From: Glycomyces amatae | GTDB taxonomy: Bacteria; Actinomycetota; Actinomycetes; Mycobacteriales; Micromonosporaceae | Length of the DNA stretch: 64,000 nt | Assembly (NCBI RefSeq): GCF_020991375.1 | Contig: NZ_JAJLQZ010000012.1 | Span: 62,001-126,000 of the forward strand | Reading direction: 5' to 3' | In this document: in pieces, positions 1 through 8,161 of the stretch | Layout of the letters: every line of letters begins with the position of its first letter | How positions within the stretch are numbered: position 1 is the first letter of the stretch | Position numbers and translations under genes: made by a program | The notes under the pieces: model-generated | The model's input: only the letters and a program-made list of their open reading frames with translations | Told to the model about the DNA's origin: nothing | The model's database searches: none

Positions 1-25
1 CGGCTGCACTCGTAGGAGCATCGCC

Positions 26-58
26 GAAGCGGCCCCGGCGGATCGCCGGGGCCGCTTC
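26..58. terminator. Perfect 15-bp hairpin, likely bidirectional terminator
   Basis: Arms 26-40 and 44-58 are exactly complementary with a 3-nt loop. The hairpin lies just past the stop of the minus-strand gene that ends at 66, so it can end that transcript, and it could also end one entering from the left edge. There is no long T tract, which is usual in this high-GC DNA. Confidence 0.75.
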
Positions 59-65
59 GCCGTGT

Positions 66-1184
66 TCAGACCGCGGGGGCGACCTCGGCGCGGGCGACCC
101 ACTTCTCGTAGACGCCGCGGCGGACGGCCTCGGCGCCGGTGCGGGAGAGGACGTCGGGGCCGGGGCGGGCGATGCGGAAGCGGGCCCACTCCTCGTCGGC
201 GTCGACGAGGGAGCCCGCGATGCCGTTCCAGACGACGCGGGTCGCCTCGCGCAGGACCCGGCGCACCTGGTGGGCGCGGCCGAGCTCGACGCCGGGGAGG
301 TCGACGGGGCGGTCGGGGCGCAGCGGCGTCCACTGCCGGTCGGCGTAGTCGAGCAGCTCGTACTCGGCGCCGCTGGTCGCGTACGCGACGATGCGGGCGC
401 CCTCGGGGAGCGGCAGGTCGGTGAGGTCGGCGGTGACGTGCTCGGGCAGGAGGTGCGCGGCGGAGATCGCGAAGCCGGTGCCGAGGACGGGCATGCCGCG
501 CCGGTCGGAGGAGGGCATGGCGGTGAGGCCCTCGTAGTCGGGGGCGACGGGCGCCTCGTAGTCGGCGGGGTCGGCGACGGGCCAGCGCAGCGCGAACGCC
601 CACCGGTCGCCCGGTTCGGTCTCGCCGCCGAGCACGGAGCGGGCGGCGGGGGTGCGCAGGTGGGCGGTGTCCCAGCGGCGGTAGCAGAAGCCGCCGGGGA
701 CGGCGGCGGTCTCCATGAGGCGCGCGGCCTGCGCGGCGGTGACGGGCCGTTCGAGGAGGTCGCCGGGGGCGAGCGGCGCGGAGCGGCGGACGCGGTCGAG
801 GAGGGCGCGGGCGGCCGGGTCGAGGTGCGGGGTCTGGGTGAGGCGGCGGACGTACTCGAGGTCGAGTCCGGGCGCGAGGGGCACGGTGAGGGCCTGGTCG
901 TCGGCGACGGCGGGGACGCCGTCGCGCAGGACCTCGCTGGCGTGCACGAAGCGGCGGTGGGGGAACTCGGTGCCGGGGCGGGTGTTGGGGAGGAAGTCGG
1001 GGCGCGGGAGGGCGGAGAAGAGCTCCCAGGCGGCGCCGTCGGCGTAGGGGGCGCCGGGGTACTTCTCGCCCTGCCATTCGACGGTGGCGAGGATGGGGGT
1101 CTCGGTGTGGTCGGCCGGGACGGCGGGGCGGCGTTGCTGGAGCGCTGCGGCGCGGTTGCGGCGGGACGCGAGGTCGCGGGTCAT
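66..1184 (-). CDS. Hypothetical protein sharing a C-terminal domain with the SseB-domain protein at 26558-29002
   Basis: A 372-aa soluble protein starting at ATG 1184, with no signal peptide or membrane segment. I do not recognise a named family for the whole protein. Its C-terminal ~190 residues align by eye, in order, with the C-terminal part of the protein at 26558-29002. Shared landmarks are HLRTPA, an LRW strand, a G(T/D)GFA segment, PEH, LP(E/H)GA(R/K)I, and a YD/YAD..(Q/E)W(T/S)P ending. The N-terminal ~170 residues have no counterpart there and contain several short hydrophobic strands and Pro-rich loops. The shared unit suggests a family of domains joined to different N-terminal modules. 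Its function is unknown; a polymorphic-toxin-like role is only a guess. The partner gene, if there is one, would lie left of the window. Confidence 0.7.
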   Translation of the reverse strand: MTRDLASRRNRAAALQQRRPAVPADHTETPILATVEWQGEKYPGAPYADGAAWELFSALPRPDFLPNTRPGTEFPHRRFVHASEVLRDGVPAVADDQALTVPLAPGLDLEYVRRLTQTPHLDPAARALLDRVRRSAPLAPGDLLERPVTAAQAARLMETAAVPGGFCYRRWDTAHLRTPAARSVLGGETEPGDRWAFALRWPVADPADYEAPVAPDYEGLTAMPSSDRRGMPVLGTGFAISAAHLLPEHVTADLTDLPLPEGARIVAYATSGAEYELLDYADRQWTPLRPDRPVDLPGVELGRAHQVRRVLREATRVVWNGIAGSLVDADEEWARFRIARPGPDVLSRTGAEAVRRGVYEKWVARAEVAPAV

Positions 1185-1603
1185 GTGCGGCTCGATTCGT
1201 CATGCGCGGTGGGGCTGCTGTGGCGGCGGGGAGTGTCGGTGCGTCCACTGTCGGTGCACGGTTGCCCGCCAACGTAGGGGCCGGCTGTCAGGGGCGGATG
1301 TCGGGTGCGTGAAGAAGGTGTTACGGACGCGGGGCGGCGCCGGGGCGGCCGGGCGGCGCGGTGCCGCGCCGGTGCAGGGGCGGCACGGGAACGGCGCGGC
1401 ACAGCGGGCCGGGCACGGTGCCCCGCGCCGGGGCGCGGTTTCAGGGCGGGAACGCCGTACCTGAAGGCCGTAGTGCCATCCCCAACCCCCACCCTCCCCG
1501 GGGACCGTGGCGGCAATGCTTCCCCGCGGGTCCGACAGAAAACGGGCCCGCCGGGGACGATGTCACCCGGACGTGTGAACGCGGCGCGTGGCATCGTTGA
1601 CGC
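1185..1603. other. Divergent intergenic region without a gene
   Basis: This 419-bp GC-rich gap separates two divergent genes. I find no convincing ORF, RNA or long inverted repeat. It must hold the promoters of the hypothetical gene (minus) and tatD (plus). The only candidate box I see for tatD is a weak CATCGT shortly before its GTG. Confidence 0.5.
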
Positions 1604-2461
1604 GTGTACCGATCCGAACCCGCGCCGGCGCCCGAGCCGCTCCCGTTCCCCGTCGCCGACAGCCACACCCACCTCGACCTCGTCGACACCTTCGGCGCCG
1701 ACGAGGAGCTCCCGGCGCCCGCGCCCGGCGCCCCCGAGGTCCGGGCGCGCCTGGACGAGGCCGAGGCCGCCGGGGTCGCCCGGGTCGTGCAGGTCGGCAC
1801 CGACGTCGACTCCTCCCGCTGGGCCGCCGAGCTCGCCGCCGCCGACCCCCGCGTCCTGGCCGCCGCCGCCCTCCACCCGAACGAGGCGCCCCGCCTGCCC
1901 GACCTCGACGCCGCCCTCGCCGCGGTCGACGCCGTCGCGGCGCTGCCGCGCGTGGCGGCCCTCGGCGAGACCGGCCTCGACTACTTCCGCACCGACGAGT
2001 CCGGCCGCGCCGCCCAGCAGCGGTCCTTCCGCGCCCACGTGGAGATCGCGAAGCAGCGCGGCAAGGCCCTGGTCATCCACGACCGGGACGCCCACGAGGA
2101 CGTCCTGTCGATCCTGGACGCCGACGGCGCGCCCGACCGCGTGGTCCTGCACTGCTTCTCGGGCGACTTCGCGTTCGCCAAGGAGTGCGCGCGGCGCGGC
2201 TTCTTCATGAGCTTCGCAGGGAACGTGACGTTCAAGAACGCGCAGCACCTGCGCGACGCCGCGAGCGTCGCCCCGCCCGAGCTGGTCCTGGTCGAGACCG
2301 ACGCGCCCTTCATGGCCCCGGTCCCGGTGCGCGGCCACCGCAACCACCCGGCGCTGACGAACTACACGGCCCGGTTCCTCGCCGAGTACCTCGAACGCGA
2401 CCTGGAGGCCTGGTGCCAGCGCCTGTGGCAGAACACCGAGAACGCCTTCGGCACCTGGTGA
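1604..2461 (+). CDS. tatD: TatD family metal-dependent deoxyribonuclease
   Basis: A 285-aa TIM-barrel amidohydrolase-fold nuclease. The metal ligands of the family are visible: HTH at residues 21-23 (DSHTHLD), the Glu in LGETGLD, His in VIHDRD, His in LHCFSGD, and Asp in ETDAPF. TatD proteins are 3'-5' exonucleases acting on DNA in repair and degradation. The length is normal for the family plus a short Pro-rich N-terminal extension. The GTG at 1604 is used because no upstream codon improves the alignment; there is no Shine-Dalgarno sequence, so the mRNA may be leaderless. The usual actinobacterial neighbours (metG, rsmA, ispE) are absent here. The next gene is convergent on the other strand. 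Confidence 0.93.
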   Translation: MYRSEPAPAPEPLPFPVADSHTHLDLVDTFGADEELPAPAPGAPEVRARLDEAEAAGVARVVQVGTDVDSSRWAAELAAADPRVLAAAALHPNEAPRLPDLDAALAAVDAVAALPRVAALGETGLDYFRTDESGRAAQQRSFRAHVEIAKQRGKALVIHDRDAHEDVLSILDADGAPDRVVLHCFSGDFAFAKECARRGFFMSFAGNVTFKNAQHLRDAASVAPPELVLVETDAPFMAPVPVRGHRNHPALTNYTARFLAEYLERDLEAWCQRLWQNTENAFGTW

Positions 2462-2500
2462 ACCCGGTCCGGGATCACGCAGGAGATATGAGGACCGCGG

Positions 2501-4171
2501 TCAGCTGACGTCCACGACCGCTTCGGCGGTCGCCGTGGTCCCCTCCGCGTCGGTGAGCGTGAACGTGAAGACCCACCGGCCCGCGGCCGGGAGGCTCACC
2601 TCCCCCGCGAGGATGCCGGTGCGCAGCTCGATGAGGCGCAGCTCCTCGGGCGCCTCGCCTTCGAGCCCGTACTCGGCCGTCCACTCCACGGCCGGGAACG
2701 GCTCGCCGTCGAGGCCGTCGGCGAGGATCCGGACGCTGTTGGGGCCGGGCCGCCCGGGCTCGAGCACGAGCTGCGCGGCGTAGGCGTCGGTGGTCACGAG
2801 CGTGGCCGTCTCGGTCGACGCCGACTCGGTCGTGTCGGTCTCCAGCAGCGCGGTCTTGGCGGGCACGGCCTGCACGAGCACCGCGACGGCCGCCATCACG
2901 ACGGCCAGGAACGCGACCTCGACGCCCGCCGCGACGCGGAGCCGGCGCCGCCCCTCGGCCCCGCGCAGGAGCGCGCGGCGCGTGAACAGCCCGATGCCCA
3001 CGATCACGACGAACAGCCCGGCCTTGAGCATCACCAGGCGCCCGTACGCGGTGTCGGTGAGCGCCGCGATCGAGTCGATGTGGAGCAGCGCCGAGGCGAG
3101 CCCGGCCACGAGCACGTTCGCGACGAGCCACGGCACCAGCGCGGTCCAGAACTCGGCGGTGCGGTCGGGGATCTCGATGTCCTTGCGCAGCGCCAGGATC
3201 AGGAGCGCGAGCACGCCGCCGCCCCAGGCCAGGGAGCTCGCGAGGTGGACGAGGTCGGCGATGAAGGCGACGGCCACCGGTTCGGTCGCCATCGGATGCC
3301 CGGCGAGCGGCCAGGTGGCCGCGAGCCCGAGGCCGACCGCGGCGAGCCCGGCGAGCATCCGCCGCTGCGGCTCGTCCGCGCCGGTGACGGTGACGCGCAT
3401 GAGCGGCAGCGCGAGCAGCACCAGGAGCAGCCGCAGGAGTGCGGCGAGGCCGACGTTCGACTCCATGACGGTCTGGAGGGCGACCGCGTCGAGCCCGGAG
3501 ACGCTCGTCCCGGTCTCGTAGGCGGCCTGGAGGGGCAGGCCGAGGACGGCGGTCATGGCGACCAGCGAGAGGCCGACGGCGACCAGCCGGGCCGCGGCGT
3601 CGCGGGGGCGGGCGCCGGCGCCGAGCAGGAGGCCCGCGCCGAGGGCGAGGGCGAGCCCGGCGTAGCCGATCCAGCGGTTGCCGTAGAGGAGGGCCTGCAC
3701 GAACGGGTCGGTCCCGGCCACGAGCGCTTCGGCGCTGGGGGCTTCGGAGGGGGCGCCGACCGAGTAGGTGAAGGTGCCGGAGACGGGGTGGCCGTCGTGG
3801 GAGACGACGCGGTAGCCGACGAGGTAGGTGCCGTCGAGATCGGACTCGACCGCGATGGTGACGGCGGTGGCGTCCTCGTTCTGGGTGATGCCGGTGTCGG
3901 CTCGGTCACCATCGGGAGCCACGACGCCGGTGGCCGCGTCCACGGGGGTGACTGGCTCGTTGAACTCCACGACGACTTCGCCGGGAGGGGCGTCCAGGAC
4001 GGCCCCGGAGGCGGGGTCGGTGTTGGTCGCGGTCGCGTGAGCCGATGCCGCGGAGGCCCAGAGCACGCCGACGAGTGCTGCCGCGAGCGACGACCAGGCG
4101 AGGCGGACGGCGAGGCGCGGGCCCGCGGGCCGGCCGGTGGCGGGGCTGCTGGTGGTTCGGCGGCGTTGCAT
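2501..4171 (-). CDS. CopC-CopD fusion copper protein with C-terminal YtkA-like domain
   Basis: A 556-aa membrane protein. An N-terminal signal peptide ends ASA and the mature chain starts HATA, which puts a histidine at the new N-terminus. Together with the later His in SHDGHPVSG this is the copper site of CopC. The CopC domain covers roughly residues 45-140. About eight transmembrane segments of the CopD type follow (~160-440), then an extracytoplasmic beta domain (~470-556) resembling YtkA/FixH. Such fusions are linked to copper uptake or resistance in actinobacteria and Bacillus (YcnJ); the direction of transport is not settled from sequence. It is divergent from a membrane-anchored thioredoxin (4240-4977) that could keep thiols or copper ligands reduced. 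Confidence 0.88.
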   Translation of the reverse strand: MQRRRTTSSPATGRPAGPRLAVRLAWSSLAAALVGVLWASAASAHATATNTDPASGAVLDAPPGEVVVEFNEPVTPVDAATGVVAPDGDRADTGITQNEDATAVTIAVESDLDGTYLVGYRVVSHDGHPVSGTFTYSVGAPSEAPSAEALVAGTDPFVQALLYGNRWIGYAGLALALGAGLLLGAGARPRDAAARLVAVGLSLVAMTAVLGLPLQAAYETGTSVSGLDAVALQTVMESNVGLAALLRLLLVLLALPLMRVTVTGADEPQRRMLAGLAAVGLGLAATWPLAGHPMATEPVAVAFIADLVHLASSLAWGGGVLALLILALRKDIEIPDRTAEFWTALVPWLVANVLVAGLASALLHIDSIAALTDTAYGRLVMLKAGLFVVIVGIGLFTRRALLRGAEGRRRLRVAAGVEVAFLAVVMAAVAVLVQAVPAKTALLETDTTESASTETATLVTTDAYAAQLVLEPGRPGPNSVRILADGLDGEPFPAVEWTAEYGLEGEAPEELRLIELRTGILAGEVSLPAAGRWVFTFTLTDAEGTTATAEAVVDVS

Positions 4172-4239
4172 CGCCGCTGAGCGTACTCGAATCCGCTTCG
4201 TGAATCGAGAGTTGGACCGGAGAAAGGCTGGGCGAGCTG

Positions 4240-4977
4240 ATGGGCAGTTCCGAGCGGAAGACCGAGCGCAGGAAGGCCGCCGAGGCGCTGCGCCGGCAGC
4301 AGGAGGCGGAGGCCAGGCGCCGCAAGATCGTGTTCGGGGTGGCGATCGGCGCCGCCGTGGTGCTGATCGGGGGGCTCCTGGTGTTCGGCATCTGGATGAA
4401 CCGCGAGCCCGAGTACGAGGTGGCGACGCCGACGGCGAACGTGACGGACGAGTTCGGGGTGCAGATCGGCGACGGGCCGGTCGAGGTGGACCTGTTCATC
4501 GACTTCATGTGCCCCGCCTGCAACCAGTTCGAGTCGACGTACGCGGGCGACCTCCAGGGCTGGATCGACGAGGGCTCGGTCACCGTGAACTACCATCCGG
4601 TCGCGATCCTGGACCGCCTCTCGGCGGGCACGGAGTACTCGAGCCGTTCGGCGGCGGCGGCGGTGTGCGCGGCGGACGCCGGTCCGCAGGAGTTCCTCGA
4701 CTACACGCTCGCGCTGTACGAGAACCAGCCGGCGGAGAACTCGACGGGGCTGACCGACGAGGAGCTGATCAGGATCGGCACCGAGGAGGCGGGCCTGGGC
4801 TCGGAGTGGCAGTCCTGCGTGGAGGCCGAGACGTACCGGGGCTGGGTCAAGGAGGGCACCGAGTGGGCGACCGGCGAGGGCGGCATCCAGGGGACGCCGA
4901 CCGCGAAGGTCGACGGCGAGGTGGTCGAGAACCAGGACTTCGCCAAGGAGGTCCAGGCGGCGATCGACGCCGCCTGA
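4240..4977 (+). CDS. Membrane-anchored DsbA-like thioredoxin-fold protein
   Basis: A 245-aa protein. A charged, probably coiled N-terminal cytoplasmic stretch (1-29) is followed by one transmembrane helix (about 30-52). The extracytoplasmic DsbA-like domain has the redox motif CPAC at 91-94 and a GTPTAKVDG segment that supplies the cis-Pro loop. Proteins of this type form or isomerise disulfides outside the membrane. An extra Cys pair lies in the helical insertion (VCAAD and QSCVE). It is divergent from the CopC-CopD gene with a 68-bp shared promoter region, and the ATG at 4240 follows a purine-rich stretch. A classical DsbA would lack this anchor. Confidence 0.88.
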   Translation: MGSSERKTERRKAAEALRRQQEAEARRRKIVFGVAIGAAVVLIGGLLVFGIWMNREPEYEVATPTANVTDEFGVQIGDGPVEVDLFIDFMCPACNQFESTYAGDLQGWIDEGSVTVNYHPVAILDRLSAGTEYSSRSAAAAVCAADAGPQEFLDYTLALYENQPAENSTGLTDEELIRIGTEEAGLGSEWQSCVEAETYRGWVKEGTEWATGEGGIQGTPTAKVDGEVVENQDFAKEVQAAIDAA

Positions 4978-4992
4978 CCGGCGGGGGTCTCC

Positions 4993-5024
4993 AGGGGCGC
5001 GGGCGCGAAGGCGCCTGCGCCCCT
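4993..5024 (+). terminator. Hairpin terminator after the DsbA-like gene
   Basis: A 14-bp stem with one mismatch and a GAAG loop starts 16 nt after the stop codon at 4977. Confidence 0.6.
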
Positions 5025-5306
5025 CGGCGTTGCGGGACCGGTTCTCGGGCAGGGGGAGAGCCGCTGGGGGCCGGGCGGCGTCGCCCCCGGATCGAGCGTG
5101 CCCGGCGGGTGCGACACTGCCGCGGCGAGCGGTCCGAGCACCGGTCCCCGGGCACGGGCCGGGTCGTGAGGGCCGCACCGGAGCGCCTCTGGCACCAGGG
5201 TGCCCGGCGGGTGCGGCGATCGCGGAGGGCGGCGGTCGCCGCTCGTGCGTGAGTCCGGTCATGGCGCTGCGCCGGGAGCCGACCGCGCCCGGCGGGATCG
5301 GGCGGT
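5025..5306. other. Convergent intergenic stretch without a gene
   Basis: Together with the terminator this makes a 329-bp gap between two convergent genes. It contains the 16-mer GTGCCCGGCGGGTGCG twice (near 5098 and 5199). I see no ORF with good coding character and no RNA gene. Confidence 0.4.
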
Positions 5307-6059
5307 TCAGGTTCGCAGGGCCGCCAGGGCGGTCTCCAGGGAGAAGCCGAACGGCAGTTCCAGGCGGTGCCGTTCCAGGAGGGCGGCGTCCGCGAGGATC
5401 TCCGCCGTCGGGGCGTCCGCCGCCACCTTGCCGCTGTCGAGGACGACCGCCCGCTCGCACAGTTGGAGCGCGTACGGCAGGTCGTGCGTGACCAGCATCA
5501 GGGTCGGCGCGGTCGCGTGCAGGATGCGCGCGAGGTCGCGGCGGCTGGCCGGGTCGAGGTTCGCGCTCGGCTCGTCGCACACCACGATGCCGGGCCGCAT
5601 CGCCAGGACGCCCGCGAGCGCCGCCCGCCGCTGCTGCCCGACCGAGAGGTGGTGCGGCGGCCGGTCGGCGAGGTCGGCGAGGCCCACGTCGTCGAGCGCG
5701 GCCGCAACCCGCTTCGCGAGCTCCTCGCCGCGCAGGCCGAGGTTCGCGGGCCCGAACCCCACGTCGTCGGCGACGGTGGGCATGAACAGTTGGTCGTCGG
5801 GGCTCTGGAACACGATCCCGACCCGGCGGCGGATCTCGGCGAGGTGCCGCTTCCCGACGGGCAGGCCGCCGACGGCCACGGTGCCCTCGGTCGCGGTGAG
5901 CAGTCCGGCGAGGTGCAGCATGAGCGTGGTCTTCCCGGCGCCGTTGGGGCCGAGGATCGCGACCCGTTCGCCTTCGTCCACGTGGAGGTCGACGCCGTCG
6001 AGGGCCCGGTGGCCGTCCGGGTAGACGTGCCGCAGGCCCGTGATGTCGAGGGCGCTCAC
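5307..6059 (-). CDS. cbiO: ECF transporter ATPase for cobalt/nickel, CbiO/NikO type
   Basis: A 250-aa ABC ATPase. Walker A is GPNGAGKT (residues 37-44), the Q-loop is FQSPDDQLF, Walker B is VVCDEPSANLDP, and the switch His is in LVTHDLPYA. The signature reads LSVGQ instead of LSGGQ, a tolerated variant. The GTG start at 6059 overlaps the upstream cbiQ stop (GTGA), so translation is coupled. It is the last gene of cbiM-N-Q-O and powers uptake of Co2+ or Ni2+. The Nur-like operator before cbiM favours nickel, in which case the name nikO would apply. Confidence 0.9.
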   Translation of the reverse strand: MSALDITGLRHVYPDGHRALDGVDLHVDEGERVAILGPNGAGKTTLMLHLAGLLTATEGTVAVGGLPVGKRHLAEIRRRVGIVFQSPDDQLFMPTVADDVGFGPANLGLRGEELAKRVAAALDDVGLADLADRPPHHLSVGQQRRAALAGVLAMRPGIVVCDEPSANLDPASRRDLARILHATAPTLMLVTHDLPYALQLCERAVVLDSGKVAADAPTAEILADAALLERHRLELPFGFSLETALAALRT

Positions 6060-6817
6060 GCGGCCGCCGCCGTCCATGCGGCGATCACGCCGGCCGCGAG
6101 CGGGGCGCTGAGCGCGGCGGCCCACTGGAGCGCGCTCGCGGGCGCGGGCCCGACTTCGAGCGGGAGCCGCCCGGTGTAGCCGCGGGCGGCCATGGCCTGC
6201 CAGACGCGTTCGCCGCGTTCGAAGGAGCGGATGAAGACGACGCCGAGGCTGCGGGCGAGCGCCCCGGCCTGCCACAGGAAGCGCGGGTCGTCGCAGCGGG
6301 CGAGGCGGGCCAGGCGCATCTGGGTCACCTCGGCGACGGTGAGGTACGCGTAGCGGATGGCGAACGCGGTGATCTGGAGCAGGATCTCGGGGCAGCGCAG
6401 CCTTGAGAGCCCGGCGAGGACGCCGGCGACGGGCGTGGTCGCGGCGAGCAGCAGCGCGGCCCACACGCCGAGGGTGGCCTTGGCGAAGAGGTTCCAGCCG
6501 GCCCACAGGCCCGGCTCGGAGACCGTGATGAATCCGAAGTGGACTTCCGGCCCGGCGACCATGAACGGGAACGCGAGCGCCAGCACCAGGAACGGCGACT
6601 CGACGAGGCTGCGCGAGAGCACCCAGGCCGCCGGGACCCGCGCGAGCGCGAACAGCCCCGCGAGGAGCAGCGCGTAGCACCCGAAGGCCCACACCGCCTC
6701 TCGCGGAGTGGCGGCGATGGCGCAGGTGAAGGCGGCGAGCGCGACGATCTTCACCTGCGGCCGGAGCCGGTGGACCGGCGAGTCCCCCGGCCGGTGGAGC
6801 CCGTCGACCGGGTTCAC
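6056..6817 (-). CDS. cbiQ: ECF transporter T component, CbiQ/NikQ type
   Basis: A 253-aa integral membrane protein with about five hydrophobic helices. The two coupling helices carry the family motif with Ala-Arg-Gly (seen here as AMAARGYTGR). It joins the ATPase to the substrate-binding membrane component. The GTG-type overlap with cbiO and the 4-bp overlap with the upstream cbiN show one operon. The start at 6817 lies inside the end of cbiN. Confidence 0.9.
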   Translation of the reverse strand: MNPVDGLHRPGDSPVHRLRPQVKIVALAAFTCAIAATPREAVWAFGCYALLLAGLFALARVPAAWVLSRSLVESPFLVLALAFPFMVAGPEVHFGFITVSEPGLWAGWNLFAKATLGVWAALLLAATTPVAGVLAGLSRLRCPEILLQITAFAIRYAYLTVAEVTQMRLARLARCDDPRFLWQAGALARSLGVVFIRSFERGERVWQAMAARGYTGRLPLEVGPAPASALQWAAALSAPLAAGVIAAWTAAAA

Positions 6818-7179
6818 GCGCCCTCTTCGGCCGAGTCGGCCCGCTTGCCGCGGGCGAGCAGCCGGAACAGGCCGGTCGCGACCGCGAGGGTGAGCAGGAC
6901 GCCGAGGACGCCCGCGAGGGAGGCGCCGAGGACCTCGCTCCCTTGGAACGCGCCGTCGAGGAAGCTGATGCCGTAGTCGGCGAAGGCCCCGCCGATCTCG
7001 TGGTCGCCCGCGGCCTGGAGGACGCAGGCGCCGCCGGTGATCTCGCCGTCGTCGGTGTCGCAGCCGGTGAGGAGCACCGATTCGAGCCCGTCGGGCGAGG
7101 CGGAGGCGAACAGGGACACGAACCCGGCCAGGACCAGGGTCACAACGGTCCCGGCGATGAGGAACTTCCCGGTCTTCAT
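6814..7179 (-). CDS. cbiN: PDGLE-domain subunit of the Co/Ni ECF transporter (CbiN/NikN)
   Basis: A 121-aa protein with an N-terminal transmembrane helix, the diagnostic PDGLE motif at about residues 29-33, and a C-terminal transmembrane helix followed by a basic tail. CbiN/NikN proteins assist metal loading of the M component. In many actinobacteria this domain is fused to CbiM; here it is separate but overlaps cbiM by 4 bp (ATGA). The ATG at 7179 is chosen because it gives the two-helix topology and the coupled overlap. Confidence 0.88.
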   Translation of the reverse strand: MKTGKFLIAGTVVTLVLAGFVSLFASASPDGLESVLLTGCDTDDGEITGGACVLQAAGDHEIGGAFADYGISFLDGAFQGSEVLGASLAGVLGVLLTLAVATGLFRLLARGKRADSAEEGA

Positions 7180-7880
7180 GCGGTCTCCTTCAGGTCGCGC
7201 GGGGCCTGGGCGAGCCGGGTGCCGCGGAGGGCGTGGACGAGGTCGGGGCGGGCGAGCGCGACGGCCGTGACGGCGCCGGCGGTGATGGCGGCCTCGCCGA
7301 GGCCGACGAGGACGTGGGTGCCGAGGATGGCGGCGGCCATGGCGCCGAAGGACTGGCCGACCTCCTCGCCGCCGATCCAGAACTGGAGCACGAACCCGGC
7401 GGAGGCGGCGACGACGCTGACGACCGCGGCGGCGAAGACGGCGGCGGCGAGGCCCCCGCGGGTGCGCGGGAGGACCTTGAGCGCCAGCGTCAGCACCGCG
7501 TAGGCGGTGAAGGTGGCGATGAGGGCCATGTTGGCGACGTTGAGGCCGAGGGCGGTGACGGCGCCGTCGGCGAACAGGAGCGCCTGGATGACGATGACGA
7601 CGGTGACGCACAGGGCGCCGAGCCAGGGCCCGAGGAGCGCGGCGGCGAGGGCGCCGCCGAGGAGGTGGCCCGAGACGCCGGCTGCGATCGGGAAGTTGAG
7701 CATCTGGGCGGCGAAGATGAACGCGGTGGCGAGCCCGGCGAGCGGGACGAGGCGCTCGTCGAGGTGCCGCCGGGCCCTGACGACGCAGAGGCCGACGACG
7801 AGCGCGGCGACGAGGACGGCGGCGAGGGACGTGGGTCCGTCGATGACGTCGGTGGGGATGTGCAGTGCGAGGTCTGACAC
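7176..7880 (-). CDS. cbiM: ECF transporter substrate-specific component CbiM/NikM
   Basis: A 234-aa membrane protein with the CbiM core (FAAQMLNFPIAAGVSGHLLGG and the VNMANMA-like segment) and six to seven helices. In this family the extreme N-terminus Met-His-Ile-Pro binds the metal through the amino group and His2. Here the ATG-initiated form has five extra residues before LHIP; a CTG codon falls exactly where Met would be (codon 6). The true start is therefore uncertain. It is the first gene of the operon, about 145 nt downstream of a Nur-like box and promoter. Confidence 0.88.
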   Translation of the reverse strand: MSDLALHIPTDVIDGPTSLAAVLVAALVVGLCVVRARRHLDERLVPLAGLATAFIFAAQMLNFPIAAGVSGHLLGGALAAALLGPWLGALCVTVVIVIQALLFADGAVTALGLNVANMALIATFTAYAVLTLALKVLPRTRGGLAAAVFAAAVVSVVAASAGFVLQFWIGGEEVGQSFGAMAAAILGTHVLVGLGEAAITAGAVTAVALARPDLVHALRGTRLAQAPRDLKETA

Positions 7881-8024
7881 GGGCAGTGCCGCCTTCCGAC
7901 TGGTGGTGGAGGTCAGGGCGTCGGGGACGGGCGGCCGGGGACGGGACCGCAGGTCCGGGGGTCGGCGGCCGTCCTGCCGGAGGCGGGGCGCCCGCGCGTG
8001 GTGTCAACAACCCGCTTCGGGCTA

Positions 8025-8062
8025 TTGCCATCATTTTGCAAGAGCCCGCTCGCCGCCGTCAA
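8025..8062 (-). promoter_or_regulatory. Nur-like operator overlapping the ECF transporter promoter
   Basis: Positions 8025-8041 read TTGCCA-N5-TTGCAA on the plus strand, close to the Streptomyces nickel-uptake regulator (Nur) consensus TTGCAA-N5-TTGCAA. On the minus strand a -35 like TTGACG (8057-8062) and, 18 nt away, a -10 like CAAAAT (8033-8038) overlap the box, so binding would block transcription of cbiMNQO. The match is seen in sequence; nickel specificity is inferred from the Fur-family literature. Confidence 0.6.
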
Positions 8063-8147
8063 GTCGCGTGCGCGCGGCGGAGGGGACCGCGGAGTGTCGA
8101 ACAGGGAACACGGGGCGTGCTCACAGGCGATTGTCAGGGACAGCCGG

Positions 8148-8153
8148 TAAGGT
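8148..8153 (+). promoter_or_regulatory. -10 box of the bcp gene, leaderless type
   Basis: TAAGGT lies 8 nt before the GTG at 8162, so the transcript probably begins at the start codon. Confidence 0.55.
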
Positions 8154-8161
8154 TCAGCTCT

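Noticed and set aside
7881-8161. Cobalamin riboswitch upstream of the metal transporter
   Set aside because: I could not find the B12-box or the conserved core; the Nur-like palindrome explains regulation better. A covariance-model search would settle it.
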